Counted from the stretch's first letter, positions 1-11,402 are shown. The stretch: DNA of 64,000 bases from Rhyacophila brunnea (GCA_022495005.1 JAGYXB010000519.1:1-64000), one strand, 5' to 3'. Numbers and translations: made by a program. The notes: generated from the letters alone by a model not told the origin.

Positions 1-275
1 TAATAAACGTAAAAAATCTTAACACTACTGCACAGTTATGTACCGAAATATGACTATATTCTAAAACATTAGAGCGAGAGGTTTAAAAGAATACTATTTT
101 ATGTAACAAAAATACTTTATGCTGTCATCAAATCTTTAAAATAACTATAAAGGATAATAAGGCTTCAAAATTATATAAATAGATTATCTACAACGTTTAA
201 GGAGTGTCCAGGATCATGGTTTGAAAATACAATAAAAACTCAATTTTGACCTTCGACGAGCATGTCCCCCCTTAA
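1..275 (-). mobile_element. FB (TTAA palindrome family) right arm, cut by the window edge
   Basis: Nearly the same sequence as the right arm of the palindrome at 16099-17495 (compare 17222-17495). It ends in gcatgtcccccc and is followed by TTAA at 272-275, as in the complete copy. The left part lies outside the window. Confidence 0.75.
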
Positions 276-282
276 GGTAGGA

Positions 283-424
283 TTTAATTGGTTTTTAAAA
301 ACTATCCAACACCATTTGTAAATTGTAGCTTTAGTTCAATAAAAATAAATACTTATGACTAACAAAGTGTAATGTGCACTATTTACGGCGGATCCTTACA
401 GCCTACCTCCATCCTTCGCTACTG
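283..424 (-). mobile_element. hAT-1 terminal fragment
   Basis: It ends in a degenerate copy of the family terminus (ccttcgctactg for CCTTCGCCACTG) and carries the subterminal signature atgtgcactatttacggcgg seen at 38107 and 53640. The other end is missing; an FB element abuts it at 275, so it was probably cut by that insertion. Confidence 0.6.
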
Positions 425-425
425 G

Positions 426-1229
426 CAGATTCATAATTGGAATGAGTCAAAAAACCTCTGTCACTCGATAGTACCAAGGTCCCCTCCTCCGGCAACCAGA
501 CTGAATAGAAAAATAATAATTAGAGGGAAAGTGGTTACTTATTAGTGATATTAGAGTTTCGGTTATCTATGTAAAATTGGCAATATTGTACGAACTACAC
601 CCCTGTTACCTTTCAAGAGTGTATCAATAGACAGTCAATCAGACTTGAAGCATGTATTATTAATTCGTATTGAACGTTCGTCATAGATACCTAAGTTGTT
701 TGCATACGTGTTCCATGAATAAGATGGATGTGTTGAGGTACCTACCTAATAGACCTACGACAATCACATACCTAGGTACATTGAAAACTTGCGTAGGAGT
801 TAGAAATGTGTTGCACGGATTATCTTTTGTGCAATATCCTTTATGCTGTTATGTAATATGTATATAATTATTGTCAACTTACTACTTCACTGTATACATA
901 TTTATTATATTATATACATATCAATTTAAGCCAACGTCTAAAGTACTAAATCGTCTAAAAATATTATTATATTTTTACTAGAAATGTAAAATATTTTATT
1001 AATTTGATAAAATAAATATTTATACTTTGAACGCATTCAGAACCAATAATGCCTTGGAAATTTTGGGCGTGCATTTCCGGTAATATAAGATTTTTCGGTA
1101 TATTTTAGTCTATTGACTCCATTTTACAAGGTCGTATTTCAACCTATGATGGGCCCAAACAATCGACCCACTCTTAAACCGGCTATCGACTTATGAAAAT
1201 AAAATTGATTGCTGCCAAGAAGGCTACTA
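426..1229. other. AT-rich stretch, nothing recognised
   Basis: No open frame with recognisable protein similarity and no repeat termini seen. The part from about 860 to 1020 is especially AT-rich. Confidence 0.4.
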
Positions 1230-1237
1230 GACGCAGG

Positions 1238-1853
1238 TAGAGTTGCGAATTCTCGAGAAATTTTCGAGATTTTCCATCCCGAATCTTAAGAAATGGAAAT
1301 TTTTAACATTTCGAGAAATCCCGGATCTCGAGAATCTTTTCTCGGGATTTGGGATTTCTTTATTATCAAATATTAATTGAAAAAAAAAACGATTATCTAT
1401 ATGAAAAATGTGGACAGAAAACAGAAAACGTTCAAGGACTGATCGGGGCAATTAACACAATTAAGCCAACGTTGACTCAAAATGAGCGCAATTTTTGCAA
1501 CATCAGGGAATGTTGTGCCTCAAAAGCGTACGCGATTGTCAGACGCAGCGATTGACAGTCTGTGTTTTTTGAAATTATATTTTAATAAGTAATGTCTTGA
1601 ACTATTTTTGTTTTCCTACTTCTATTTTGTTTGTCTTCTTACATAAATAAAAAAAAATCATATTTTTTGGAATTTGTCTGTTTTTACACTGATTTTAGGA
1701 TTTTTACATGTTTTTTTTTTTAATTTCCCCATTTCTCGAGAATTCTCAAGAATCCTTTTCTGGAAATCCCGAATCTCAAGAATTCAAAATTTCATCATTT
1801 CGGGAAATCCAGAATCTCGCGATTCAAATTTTCTTGGGGAATACCCAACTCTA
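1238..1853. mobile_element. Non-autonomous hAT element (TAGAGTTG ends) with 8 bp TSD
   Basis: 616 bp. The ends are inverted (TAGAGTTGCGAATTCTCGAG at the left, cccaactcta at the right) with many CTCGAGAAT-type subterminal repeats. Flanking 8-mers are gacgcagg (1230-1237) and gatgcagg (1854-1861), 7/8 identical. No transposase frame seen. It sits in the first bases of the element that starts at 1858. Confidence 0.75.
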
Positions 1854-1857
1854 GATG

Positions 1858-2439
1858 CAGGGGTTCACAAAATTTTTCGTCAAAGAGACAATTTTGAAAT
1901 CAAAAATATTTGGCAGGCCACTATTTCTTTAGTAAATATTTTATGTTTTTAAAAAACATAAGGCATAAAATAAAAAAAATATTTCATTGTGCAAACTTAT
2001 ATTTTTAACTAAATATTCATTATTATTACTCTTATTACTATAGGTACTAAAAATAATATTTAAATTTTTTCACCATGTGATTTATGCAATAATTGTTGGT
2101 TCGAAACTAAATCCTGCAATCTAGGCTCAAATTTTGTGGTGTGAATATGGAAAACAGATGCGATAATTTTAAAGTTTGTTAATTTTGATCTTAAGTTTGA
2201 TTTATTAATGCTCATTGTAGAAAATGTTTTTTTCATAAATATATGTAGGTACTTTCATATAAAGAAGCAATTTGATGAAAACGTTTAACTATATTTGGAT
2301 ATACTTACCTCAAGTGAAAGTCCTCATTTTTGCAAGGGGATATTTAATTCTAGATGTAAGTTTTAATATTCGATATGAAGAATAAAACAATAATACAGCT
2401 TTAACATAAATCTCGCGGGATACACTTTGTGAACCCCTG
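1858..2439. mobile_element. hAT-like element with CAGGGGTTCACAAA ends
   Basis: The left end is CAGGGGTTCACAA and the right end ctttgtgaacccctg, a terminal inverted repeat of about 14 bp. The element at 1238-1853 inserted at its very start, so its first CAGG also appears at 1234-1237. No coding frame recognised. The TSD is only suggestive (tactagac before the outer end, cactagag after 2439). Confidence 0.6.
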
Positions 2440-2800
2440 CACTAGAGTAAACTTATTATAAGACACTAGTATCATATTGTATTAGAGTGGATTGGCAACG
2501 GTGATTAAAATGTAAAAGTAATTTATCATTTAAATACGGAAATGTAATTAGTATCCTCAGTTTGATGTCGCTAAGGAGCATCCATTTTATGTTTACACGA
2601 TCCTGCCTTGAAATAATTATCGCGGAAGATGGCTTATCTGTGGTTAATTAATTTGAAAGAAAATCTTTATTGGCTATTTTTGCGTCCGCAAACACCCACA
2701 GGGGTGACATTACGAACATACATTTATAAAATAGTGCTTGTCCTACTTGTTACATTAATTAATTGTCATCTAACTAAACGTGATACGTATTTTATTACTG
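2440..2800. other. Nothing recognised
   Basis: AT-rich sequence between a hAT-like element and a SINE-B tail. A 60-codon frame at 2629-2811 has no recognisable similarity and is probably chance. Confidence 0.35.
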
Positions 2801-4030
2801 AACATAAGTAATTTTGAAAACACTTTTATAATATATTATAACCGAAAGAAAAAATCTTTTTGAAAGAAGTAAGACACTCCGCAGGTTATACGAAGCAATG
2901 CGAGAATTTGAAATTCTGACGAAAATAATTAAGCTTGTAGAGATGACAATGACACCAGTACAATGCCGGGTGAAGCTTCAAGTGGAAATATCCGAGCCAT
3001 TTATATCACGGAATGGCCTCAGGCAAGGTGACGCTCTGGCATGCCTTCTTTTCAATATTGCGCTAGAAAAGGCGATACGGGATGTAAAGATTGATGCCCG
3101 TGGCAGCAGCACGATATTTACTAAGCCTGTGCAGCTGCTGGCGTATGCCGATGATATCGACATCATTGCCATATTGGAATTGGCGCTAAAAAGGCATTTA
3201 CAGCACTAGAAGCCTCTGTCAAAAGAATGGACTTACAAATAAATGAGGCAAAAACTAAATACATTCTTGTCTATGTCACACCACGAGAAGGCGCACCAAA
3301 GTTAGATATTGGTGCATACAAGTTTGATACGGTTGACAGTTTCATATACCTTGGTTCTTTTGTAACTCGACATAATGATATTACAGAAGAAATCAACAAG
3401 AGAATCATGTCTGCGAATAAATGCTACTTTGGCCTGTTAATACATTTTAAGTCCCGCATACTATCTCGCCGAACTAAAAGCACTCTTTACAAGACACTTG
3501 TGAAGCCAGTGCTCACCTACGCATCGGAAACCTGGACATTAACTCTGCGAAATGAACAAGCCCTGAACATTTTTGAAAGAAAAATTCTCCGCCGTATATA
3601 TGGACCGATCAAAGACGACACCAATTGGAGGAGAAGATATAATGCTGAGCTCTACACGGGCTGTACGAAGATTGCAGCGCAGTTCAATCAATTAAGATTG
3701 GGAGACTGCGATGGCTAGGTCATGTGCACCGTATGAATGACAATGAACCGGCAAAGAGAGTGATGTCCAGCAATTCAATAGAGCGTATAAGTAGAGGCAG
3801 GCCAAAGATTCGCTGGTTGGATGGAGCTGCCAGTGACTGCCGTATTCTGGGGGTACCGAATTGGAAAGCGGCCATACTGGATAGGGATAGGTGGAGGGAG
3901 CTGTTGGAGGAGGCCAAGACCCACACCGGGTTTTCACGCCCCTAATGATGATGAAGACACTCCGCAGGAATCGAACCTGCATCTTTCGGGTATCGCGCCC
4001 ACGCACATAAACCACTATGCTAAAGGAGTC
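2801..4030 (-). mobile_element. SINE-B copy, split by a LINE insertion
   Basis: Read on the minus strand, 4030-3954 is a tRNA-like head (A-box-like TAGCATAGTGG, B-box GGTTCGATTCC). The body continues at 2885-2801 (aaaagtgttttcaaaatta) and matches other SINE-B copies. Positions 2886-3953 between the two parts are a LINE with its TSD. The 3' tail is truncated here. Confidence 0.65.
2886..3953 (+). pseudogene. 5'-truncated non-LTR retrotransposon, reverse transcriptase remnant
   Basis: Encodes the C-terminal half of a LINE endonuclease-reverse transcriptase, the enzyme that copies element RNA into a nicked target. The palm region is clear: NGLRQGDALACLLFNIALE and the catalytic AYADD motif near 3143-3157. 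It is followed by the thumb (SETWTLT, KILRRIYGP) and the usual C-terminal GRPKIRWLDG ... RDRWRELLEEA. The frame shifts twice, near 3200 and 3719, so it is dead. The 3' tail is taatgatgatg. A 15 bp TSD, aagacactccgcagg, flanks it at 2871-2885 and 3954-3968, so both boundaries are exact; the 5' end was truncated within the RT domain when it inserted. I cannot place the clade with certainty. Confidence 0.9.
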
Positions 4031-4138
4031 ATACTTTATATCGACAAATTTTAACTACCTATTGCTTTAATTACTAACCGACGTCACGTAAGATTTTTGT
4101 TGTAACTTACTTGAACTTGCTAATAATTTTTTATTAAC
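4031..4138. other. Short spacer between SINE-B copies
   Basis: AT-rich; no feature seen. Confidence 0.3.
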
Positions 4139-4352
4139 TATTTTTTTATTCAACCAATAATTCACAAAATTTAAGAATATAACATTCTAATTATTAAACA
4201 TACATAATTTTGAAAACACTTTTTTCCAAACAGATTTTATCTATTGGCTATAATATATTTTCTCAGAAGTGTTTTCAATATGATGTATGTCCAATTATTA
4301 GAATGTTACGTTCTTATATCTTGTAAATTATTCGTTGAATAAAAAAAATAGT
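4139..4352. repeat. Two SINE-B bodies in inverted orientation (imperfect palindrome)
   Basis: 4139-4222 reads as a SINE-B 3' body on the minus strand and 4222-4350 as the same body on the plus strand, ending gttgaataaaaaaaatag. The two halves share gaatgtta and cttgtaaattattcgttgaa-like blocks and could fold as a hairpin. Confidence 0.6.
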
Positions 4353-4500
4353 TAAGTAAGTAATTAAATATTTTATTACTGTTGGATAATTGAACGTTAT
4401 TATAAAAAAGGAACTATACTATGTGTTAAATATGACTTAGGATTAGGTGCTGTTTGATAGATATGTGCTGTAACGACAAAAACAATTATATATTTTTTCC

Positions 4501-4729
4501 GACTATGTCCGACCCTAATAAGATCATATGGGACTCCACAGAGTAGTGATGTTTGTATTAACAGATTTTATTTTTACGAGAAATGGATGTCAGCCACTTG
4601 CTCAACCTATTAGGTCCATACTTTGACTTATACACAAATTGAAAAACAATAATATGTGTAATTTCTAGACCCAGGATTCGAACTGGGATCCAGGAGGCTA
4701 TAGGCCGACGCTTGAGTCACGTGGCCAAC
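4501..4729 (-). mobile_element. SINE-A copy
   Basis: On the minus strand it shows a degenerate tRNA-derived head (ggccacgtgactcaagcgtc), a B-box (ttcgaatcctgggtct) and the body with aatggatgtcagccacttgc on the plus strand, ending in the family's gtccgaccctaataag. Diverged; no clear TSD. Confidence 0.7.
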
Positions 4730-4849
4730 TTATTTACATGGATTATTTAGACTATTTAAAGCATATTATATAAATTACTTTTTTTTTATTATTAATTACG
4801 AGAATTAAAAAAATAGAGCCCACCGTAAAATGTAATGGATAAAAGTTTG

Positions 4850-5005
4850 AATTCCATTAAAAGCTTGTCTATACTCACCCTATCCAAAATACAGTGCAAA
4901 GTTAGAATTAAAAATGTGACAATGACGACATTTAAAATACTGGCCTGAACTGAAATCTACTGGCCACATTACTTTTCAATATAGCGTTGGAAAAAAAAAG
5001 TAAGA
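4850..5005 (+). pseudogene. Decayed LINE reverse transcriptase fragment
   Basis: About 100 bases (roughly 4895-5000) translate with interruptions to CKVRIKNVTMT...LLFNIALEKK, resembling the RT segment at 2950-3080 (CRVKLQVEI...LLFNIALEKA). Heavily mutated. Confidence 0.35.
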
Positions 5006-5600
5006 ATGACCGACATCATTGTCAATAAACCGATCTATATTTATATTATATATAGCTTGCTCTTAGTCTTGCTCGCTCGTTTGGCTGTAAGTTTTTTTTT
5101 TTTTTTTTAAATAAATAAATTTATATTTGCCCTTAATATTGAAACCCATGTCATTCATTCAAGTCATCAAACATCGAAAAAGGTTTAGTGGTTTTTGCAT
5201 TATTTCAAATATAACACGGTACAGAATTAGGTACATACTATCAAAGAGATTAGACTCTGGAGAGTGAACATATCGTCATTTTCGTACGAACAAGTACGAA
5301 GCAATACGAAACAGAAAAAAAGTCTATTGGTATTATAACTGTAAGCTGCTACTTCACTATCGTTTGCTTTTGTGTTGTAAAAAACATGGCGGATATTGCT
5401 GTATGTTATTGTATTTTACAAAGATTTCAGATGTTATTTGGCTAAAAAAGTGTTTATTAATGGAAGAATACAAAGGAGTAACAGCATTTCGGAACAATAT
5501 ATGCATATTATTAATTATACATTGATAGTTTTTCTTAAAACATCCGTTACAATAACAATTATGTCAAACGTCAAAATTTTTACTCCTTAATGTCATGTGC
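5006..5600. other. Nothing recognised; contains a T-run
   Basis: A poly-T run lies at about 5092-5108 followed by taaataaataaattta. No coding or repeat termini recognised. Confidence 0.3.
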
Positions 5601-5812
5601 CAGGGCCGTACTCGTAATATTATTTTAAACCCAAAATATAAGATTTATATTTGTATTTAATTTGCATTATTCTTACTTACCCTCAGTCCTTATAAAGTTT
5701 TTATTGCGGGAACTTTTCATAATGAAAATACGCTCATCATAAATTGGTTGCAAACTGAAGTATTGATAAAAAAAATACTCAATGGGGCGTTTTTATGTCC
5801 GAGTACGGCCCA
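5601..5812. mobile_element. Small MITE-like element, 12 bp inverted ends
   Basis: gggccgtactcg at 5603-5614 is exactly inverted at 5800-5811 (cgagtacggccc). About 210 bp, no frame. No TSD identified, so this stays tentative. Confidence 0.4.
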
Positions 5813-6438
5813 CTTCATCTGTAGGCAATTGCCTACAAAACAAGCTTCAGTCTGACATTTACGTACTCCGTCTGTAGGCACCGTGCAATGTTTTTGGTAC
5901 ATATCATTATGCCTACGCTTAACCCTCTCGTTACTGTTACCTTAAGTTACCCAGTCTATAAAACAGAAAATATTTCAGCATTACACATCGTCACCTCAAT
6001 ACTACAACTAGATAACTCTGAATTGGTCCATTGTTGGGAAAATTAAATTTAAACTTTACTTGATTAACATAAATCTAGGCTGTAATTATTATTTAAAATA
6101 AAAATGGAAAATTTTGCCTGTCTAATTGGCAACGATTCAAAATTGTATGAAAAAATATTGTTGATATATTATTTTATTTATTTAATGCATTAATGGTTTT
6201 AAAGTTATCTTATATTTTTAAACACAAAATTAATACAATTTACATTAACTTCTGACTTACTTAGTTTTATCAATTTGAAAGAAAGGAAGGAAATGTAGAA
6301 TCATATTCAACAGCTATCTCAAAAACAGTGAAAATTAAGTTAACTAGTTATAGTAATTGAGGTGACGATATACACTTGTTAGTATTTTCAAAATCGATAG
6401 AATTGTCCAGAAATTATATAATAATTGATAGATATCCG
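5813..6438. other. Nothing recognised
   Basis: Contains a small palindrome (gtaggcaattgcctac near 5821-5836) and otherwise AT-rich sequence. Confidence 0.3.
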
Positions 6439-6451
6439 TAAGATTTCATTT

Positions 6452-6693
6452 CTTTCTTTCGACCATGTCCAATCCTAATAGGAAAATATGGGTCTCCAGA
6501 GAGTGGAGGTTTGTATTGACAGATTTTGTTTTTACGAGAAATGGATGTCAGCCACTTGCTCAACCTATTAGGGTCCATACCCTGACTCACACACATATTG
6601 AAAAACAATATGTGTACTTGCCAGACCCAGGATTCGAACCTGGGACCCACGACGTGATAGTCCAACGCTTAAACCGCGCGGCCACTGTGGGTG
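6452..6693 (-). mobile_element. SINE-A copy with TSD
   Basis: Near full-length. On the minus strand: acccacagtggccgcgcggt head, B-box ggttcgaatcctgggtctgg, body with cttgctcaacctattaggg on the plus strand and a pyrimidine-rich end. Flanked by taagatttcattt (6439-6451) and taagattcattt (6694-6705), a ~12 bp TSD as expected for LINE-mobilised SINEs. Confidence 0.88.
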
Positions 6694-6705
6694 TAAGATT
6701 CATTT

Positions 6706-7526
6706 ACCTGTCATAAATTATAAATTAATACGCATTGCACACAGAACGTCGCATTATATTACAAATAAAAGAGATAGATTTAAAAGTTTATGCGACAAAG
6801 AGAGACATGCTCAATTATAAGAAAAATAACGCCAGAGATCAATATAGTATTATAACATATAGGCTGTAAGAATATATGCCTATAAATACTCGTATGATTA
6901 TAATTAAGTTTTGATGCATTTTTGTTCATTTTATAGATACAACAAATAGAAAATAATGATGATGAAACCTTATGAGACTTATTTATATTACCAAAATATT
7001 TTCAATATCGTACAGTAATCCAAGGTAACATTACTGGAATGGATAAAATTTATCAGTACCGTAAAGGGAAGGTTAAATTCGTGACGACCATATTTTGTTG
7101 GAAAAAATAAACGGCTATTGTTAATTTTTTGCGTCAGTGACGCATAGTCTGTAAGTAGCTGGTATTTTTGTGAAATGTTCTGAGCAGTCAATTGAAAATT
7201 TTCCCTCGGATGTCAGATTTGACACTTTTTTAATCATTTTGTATTGCCAATTGGATATTTTCCTTTCCGAATTTAATGTAAGTGCTTTTTTGTTATTTCA
7301 CCTGTCAATATACATTTGTATTCGGATGTAATATATATTAAACAATATTAGGTACCTACTCTGATTTTCAAAATGAAATTACTCCAAATAAATATATTCT
7401 ACGACTGTGATATTTAAGCAGTGAGCTGCTACCTGCCAATATCCATTGGCGTCGCAAACTGTTTGAAATATAGGTATAATAACTATAGACAAACTTAACT
7501 ATTCAAGAATCCAAATATCATACGTA
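6706..7526. other. Nothing recognised
   Basis: AT-rich, no convincing frame or repeat boundary. Confidence 0.35.
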
Positions 7527-8026
7527 CACTCTACATTTCGTTAGTGCGTAGTAATCTTGAATTTGGACCTATTATCTGGAGTTTTTACGAAGTTTCCTTC
7601 AAGCTCATTTCAGAGCGCGTCCAGAAGAAAATTCTTCGATGTCTTTATTTTAAGAAATATAATTATTTTCCTTTCAATAGTTCGTCAAACGATTACTTTC
7701 CGACTGCTTTTCTACAAGGCATGCTCACTTTTCACTTTCTTGAATTTCGTAGGTCACATAATATGCTCTTGAGGCATTTTTGCCTGCTATCACGAGGGAT
7801 AATTTCCAATCCTGGCGTTCTCAAGAATTAAAATTTATATGCACCTGCCAATTACCTACGTGGTCGCAACGATGACCTATTCTGGGTCAGAGCTGTTTCC
7901 TCGAGTCAAGCCTATCAGGCACCGTTAGCGAGGGCTGCAAGACTAGTTAATGCGCTCCCCAAAGACATAAATATTTTTAGTGATGTGCTGTGTATTTTGT
8001 TTTTGAAACTTTATTTTACAGCATAA
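7527..8026 (+). pseudogene. Jockey/CR1-like LINE, C-terminal RT remnant
   Basis: The frame from about 7527 to 7831 reads SLVRSNLEFGPIIWSFY, then ERVQKKILRCLYFKKY, then a leucine-rich block with LEFRRSHNMLLRHF. This matches the post-RT region common in jockey/CR1-like LINEs (LVRSxLEYxxxxW, VQxxFLRxLxFK, LExRR). After a frameshift near 7831 the end follows (NYLRGRNDDLFWVRAVSS, then LPKDINIFSD) to a stop at about 8026. It is broken and 5'-truncated; no TSD was found. The family's role is reverse transcription during retrotransposition; this copy cannot do it. Confidence 0.75.
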
Positions 8027-8321
8027 AATTGTTTATGTTTTTATTTTTTCTCGTTCTCTCTTGTGAGGTTAATATTTTGTTATAATAATTGTTATAATGT
8101 TATGATAACAATATTTTTTTTCTTAAAAAAATAAATACGCATACACCATGCTGATCCACGATTACAATGAAAGATCCCATTGCTGGGATTGCTCAAATAT
8201 TGAACTATGCGTTTTTTTTAGGTTGTACCGCTTTTTGTTTATTTCACATGGTAAAAATCCCGATTTTGATAAAATAATTATACGGCAACGCTGCTCTCAG
8301 CACAATTTTGTAGGCTACCTG
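8027..8321. other. AT-rich tail/spacer downstream of LINE remnant
   Basis: Begins with ataataattgttataatgtt-like repeats that may be the LINE 3' tail; otherwise nothing recognised. Confidence 0.3.
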
Positions 8322-9213
8322 TTACGGCATCCCGACAAAACCGCCCAGACATTGCCGCCAAAACAACAATTTAGAAATGTTTATTTTTACATAATATTAT
8401 ATTTTAGATACACACATATAAAAAACATACGAATAAAGATATAACAATATAAATTATGTAAAATTAAATATCAATATTGTGTGATAACCTTCTTAAATAT
8501 TCTAAATTAGAAATATTACCATACAAAGTCATTTACTAAGTGTTAAAAGCTTATGATTTTAAGTTACTCTACTAACAGCTGCAACGGATTAAATCTCAAT
8601 TTACACTGATTACCGTAAGTATGTAAGTTTCTATCGATACACAATTCGAAAAACCAAAAAAGCACTTGTTTTATAATATATTATTTTTTGTATTTTTTGC
8701 GAGCGGTTTTGTCTAGACGGATTTTTCCGGGCGGTATTGACGAGCATGGCCCCCACATCCCGAAGCAGGCACCTAAGCCAGGATCTTTGTCGCCCCCCTA
8801 CCTATCGCTATGGTTAAAAGCAGACACTACAGAAACGTTTCCCAAATAGTTTTCTAGGTAAAATTAAGGGTATTCAGTGTATTTTTAAAGATTTTTTTAA
8901 TATTTTTCAATAAATCCACTTGAGTTACGAAGTTTTCAAATATTGACACAAAATAATAATTTAATAATAACAAAGCATCTCACAATCACATATTTTAAAA
9001 TGTTTAAAGTTAAATAGCGCCACAGGCGACTTTTTTACCATTAGAACAAAGTGATGTGTGTTTATCTTACTAACAAGGTAGACGCGCCGCGCGGGGGACC
9101 CAGGCTAGAGTCCTCTCAGTCCCCCCCCTTGTGGGGGCCATGTTGACAATCGCTGGTACGGGCGCATTTGGTTTGGTGGCAATGTCTGGGCGGTAATATC
9201 CGGGCGGTCTGCA
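8322..9213. mobile_element. Outer TIR element hosting a family H insertion
   Basis: Inverted subterminal blocks: accgcccagacattgccgcc at 8340-8359 matches, inverted, ggtggcaatgtctgggcggt near 9175-9195. More GGGCGGT copies sit close to both ends. The H element at 8745-9142 lies inside. Without the insertion it would be about 490 bp. Exact ends are not defined. Confidence 0.45.
8745..9142 (-). mobile_element. Family H element (CATGGCCCCCACA ends)
   Basis: Starts catggcccccacatcc and ends tgtgggggccatg. The interior (cgcctgtggcgctattt, caagtggatttattgaaaa on the minus strand) matches the copy at 58552-59489. Flanking 8-mers ttgacgag and ttgacaat share their first five bases. No frame seen. Confidence 0.65.
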
Positions 9214-9866
9214 TAACATAATAATATGGAGATATGTGGCGAGTTGTGGAGGGAGAATCAAGTACCTCGCAATGTAATAAAATATTAAAAAATAACTCTC
9301 GATATATTCTAAAAGCAGTGCCGCTCGTTCTACAAACAAAATCTATTATCCCTCGCTTTGATTCTGTTTATATTACGATTTATCAGGATCGGCCACATCA
9401 CTAATCTGATAAGCAAAACATATTTCATTAATATTTTCAACACCAGACCGGTTCCCTTTCTTCTGTGAGCCACCGCACGAAATATTGTGAAAAATTACAC
9501 GATGTGTCAACACTTCAGCGAGCGGTTTGAATGGCGTAAACACCCGTACATTTTTTCACATACGATTAAAGGAAAATAAAATTACAATCTGAACAATAAA
9601 CAAAAAAAAAAATATCGAGATTTTTTTACCTCAATTTTCCAATTTTATTACAAGTGTCTCTTCTCAATCAATCGCGGTGTTTATATTTACAATAAAACAT
9701 GTCGAGGTATGAATGAAATGAAGAGGTTTTAATAACCCGTTTACACGTGCATGAATTTACTGGCGGTAATATGTATTATTGCGACCATAACACGTATTAT
9801 CATACATGTTGCAAGTGTGACCGGACAAAACAGAACATCATATGAAATAACAGGGCTATTCTAATT
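9214..9866. other. Nothing recognised
   Basis: AT-rich, no frames or repeat termini identified. Confidence 0.3.
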
Positions 9867-11195
9867 AGGGATTACCAGTGGCGAAGGCTCCATACTAAGC
9901 GATTATTTAAAGCTCATAGACAGACATTCAGTCATAGACAAACATAACATGCTATTCACAGTTTATGTCATTTTGACATGTCAAAGCGGTGGTAAAGGTT
10001 TATTTTATAATACAAAATTCATTGTGTTACTGTGAATGTGGATAAATTATCTCATATTGTACCGAAATCATTCGGCAGTGCTTTAAATATATAAGTATTT
10101 ATTAAATTGTGTAGTGTCCCGGTAGAAAATGTGCGAACGATTGCATTTAAAAATTGTCAAAGCTTGACCTTCCAAGGGTTCATTTAGATTTGAATACAGC
10201 AAAAAAACTTATATTAGACATTTTCACAACAATTTATAAATGATAAATATTTGTTTTTAACTGGCAGTTATACATTAAACAAACTTTTTGTTGGCGATGC
10301 GTATTGTTTGGTAAAGAAAGTATGCGTGGAATTTTACTGCCATAAGTGATTTAAATAATTTGACAAATTCAGCGGTGAAACCTATGACCAGTGTGTCGTT
10401 GTCATTAGTGTGCACCTATTCATCAGTAGTAATATCGTAAGCATTATCTTCTTATTTCCCGTAAGTTACCTGACAAGTGTGCTCTTTTTCTCTGATCTCC
10501 ACAGCTTACCTCTTTCCAAAAGTCACCCTTCGCCACTGGGGATTACAATACCGAATGAATATATCAATACCGGTATTTCAGTATTTCTTATTGAATATCG
10601 ATATTCGTTAAAACATATTATAGAAAAAAAGTACCTATCAACAAATATAACTATTAAAATTTATTTAAAACACTATGTTATAGCAACCTAAAGTACTTAC
10701 CAATATTTATTATAATATTGACCTTTGTAGATAATATGTATAGATCATAATATTCTAGAACTGCTAATTTTTATAAATACTATAAGTCCGGGTATAGAAA
10801 AATCTCTGTGAAATTCAACGTTTGTTGGATGTAGGTACCATCAACATTGGATCAATAGTTAAAGAATAACTGGAAATATTTGCCACGAATGTGTTCTTTT
10901 TCGAAATATGTTAATTCATTGCGACAATTATATAAGTATATCTGAGGGATTTTTTTGGTTTCAGTCAATATATTTGCATTTTGGCAGCATAAAACGTACA
11001 CACTAAATGTAATAAATAATACAGTAATAAGTAAGCAATGAAAAATAGCATTAAATTAATTTTTGAAAAACATATATGTGTATGCTTCCTTAATACCAAA
11101 AATACCGGTATTATGGATTTTTGAAACTGGTATTTCGGTATCGATAAATAATTTAATACCGGTTTTGAAATACCGGTATTAATAATAAGATAGGG
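9867..11195. mobile_element. Family D element split by a hAT insertion
   Basis: The D terminus tagggattac (9867-9875 region) is interrupted at 9876 and resumes at 10539 (gggattacaataccgaatg), followed by aataccggtatttc. The far end, with ataccggttttgaaataccg, is near 11150-11195 and is degenerate. Related copies are at 39355 and 51769. Confidence 0.7.
9876..10538. mobile_element. hAT element with perfect 8 bp TSD
   Basis: 663 bp. Left end CAGTGGCGAAGG, right end ccttcgccactg, perfect 12 bp inverted ends. Flanked by identical gggattac copies (9868-9875 and 10539-10546). The interior differs from other hAT-1 copies, though the termini are shared. No transposase frame seen. Confidence 0.88.
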
Positions 11196-11371
11196 ATTTT
11201 TCACTAACACTTCAACTATTCATAATTTGTTTGCTATTTTTTTTTTGTTCCCTTGACTTGATAGGTAGGTAATGGAGTTTTTACCTACTTTATTGTATTG
11301 ATTTAGTATATAAGTCAGAATTAAGAGTGTTCGTTGTCAGTGTGTCTTTGGTGAGTATAGGTACACAGCGC

Positions 11372-11402
11372 CTGAAGATGCCGAAAGGCGAAACCCGGGT
11401 CG
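11372..11402 (+). ncRNA. Possible degenerate hammerhead-like motif
   Basis: ctgaagatgcc-gaaa-ggcgaaac has the order CUGANGA, a 3 bp hairpin closed by GAAA, then GAAAC, as in minimal hammerheads of Penelope-like elements. The canonical CUGAUGA is CUGAAGA here, and I see no clear stem III partner or cleavage site. Tentative. Confidence 0.25.

Noticed and set aside
2978..3172. Minus-strand frame over the LINE
   Set aside because: Antisense of the RT domain including its AYADD motif.
3692..4015. Minus-strand 107-codon frame
   Set aside because: Antisense of the LINE C-terminus and crosses the TSD into the SINE.
3954..4030. Functional tRNA gene on the minus strand
   Set aside because: It has A- and B-box-like segments, but the acceptor stem is imperfect and the sequence continues into a SINE body.
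8148..8444. 98-codon plus-strand frame as a host gene
   Set aside because: No similarity, and it overlaps the inverted end block of the outer TIR element near 8340.
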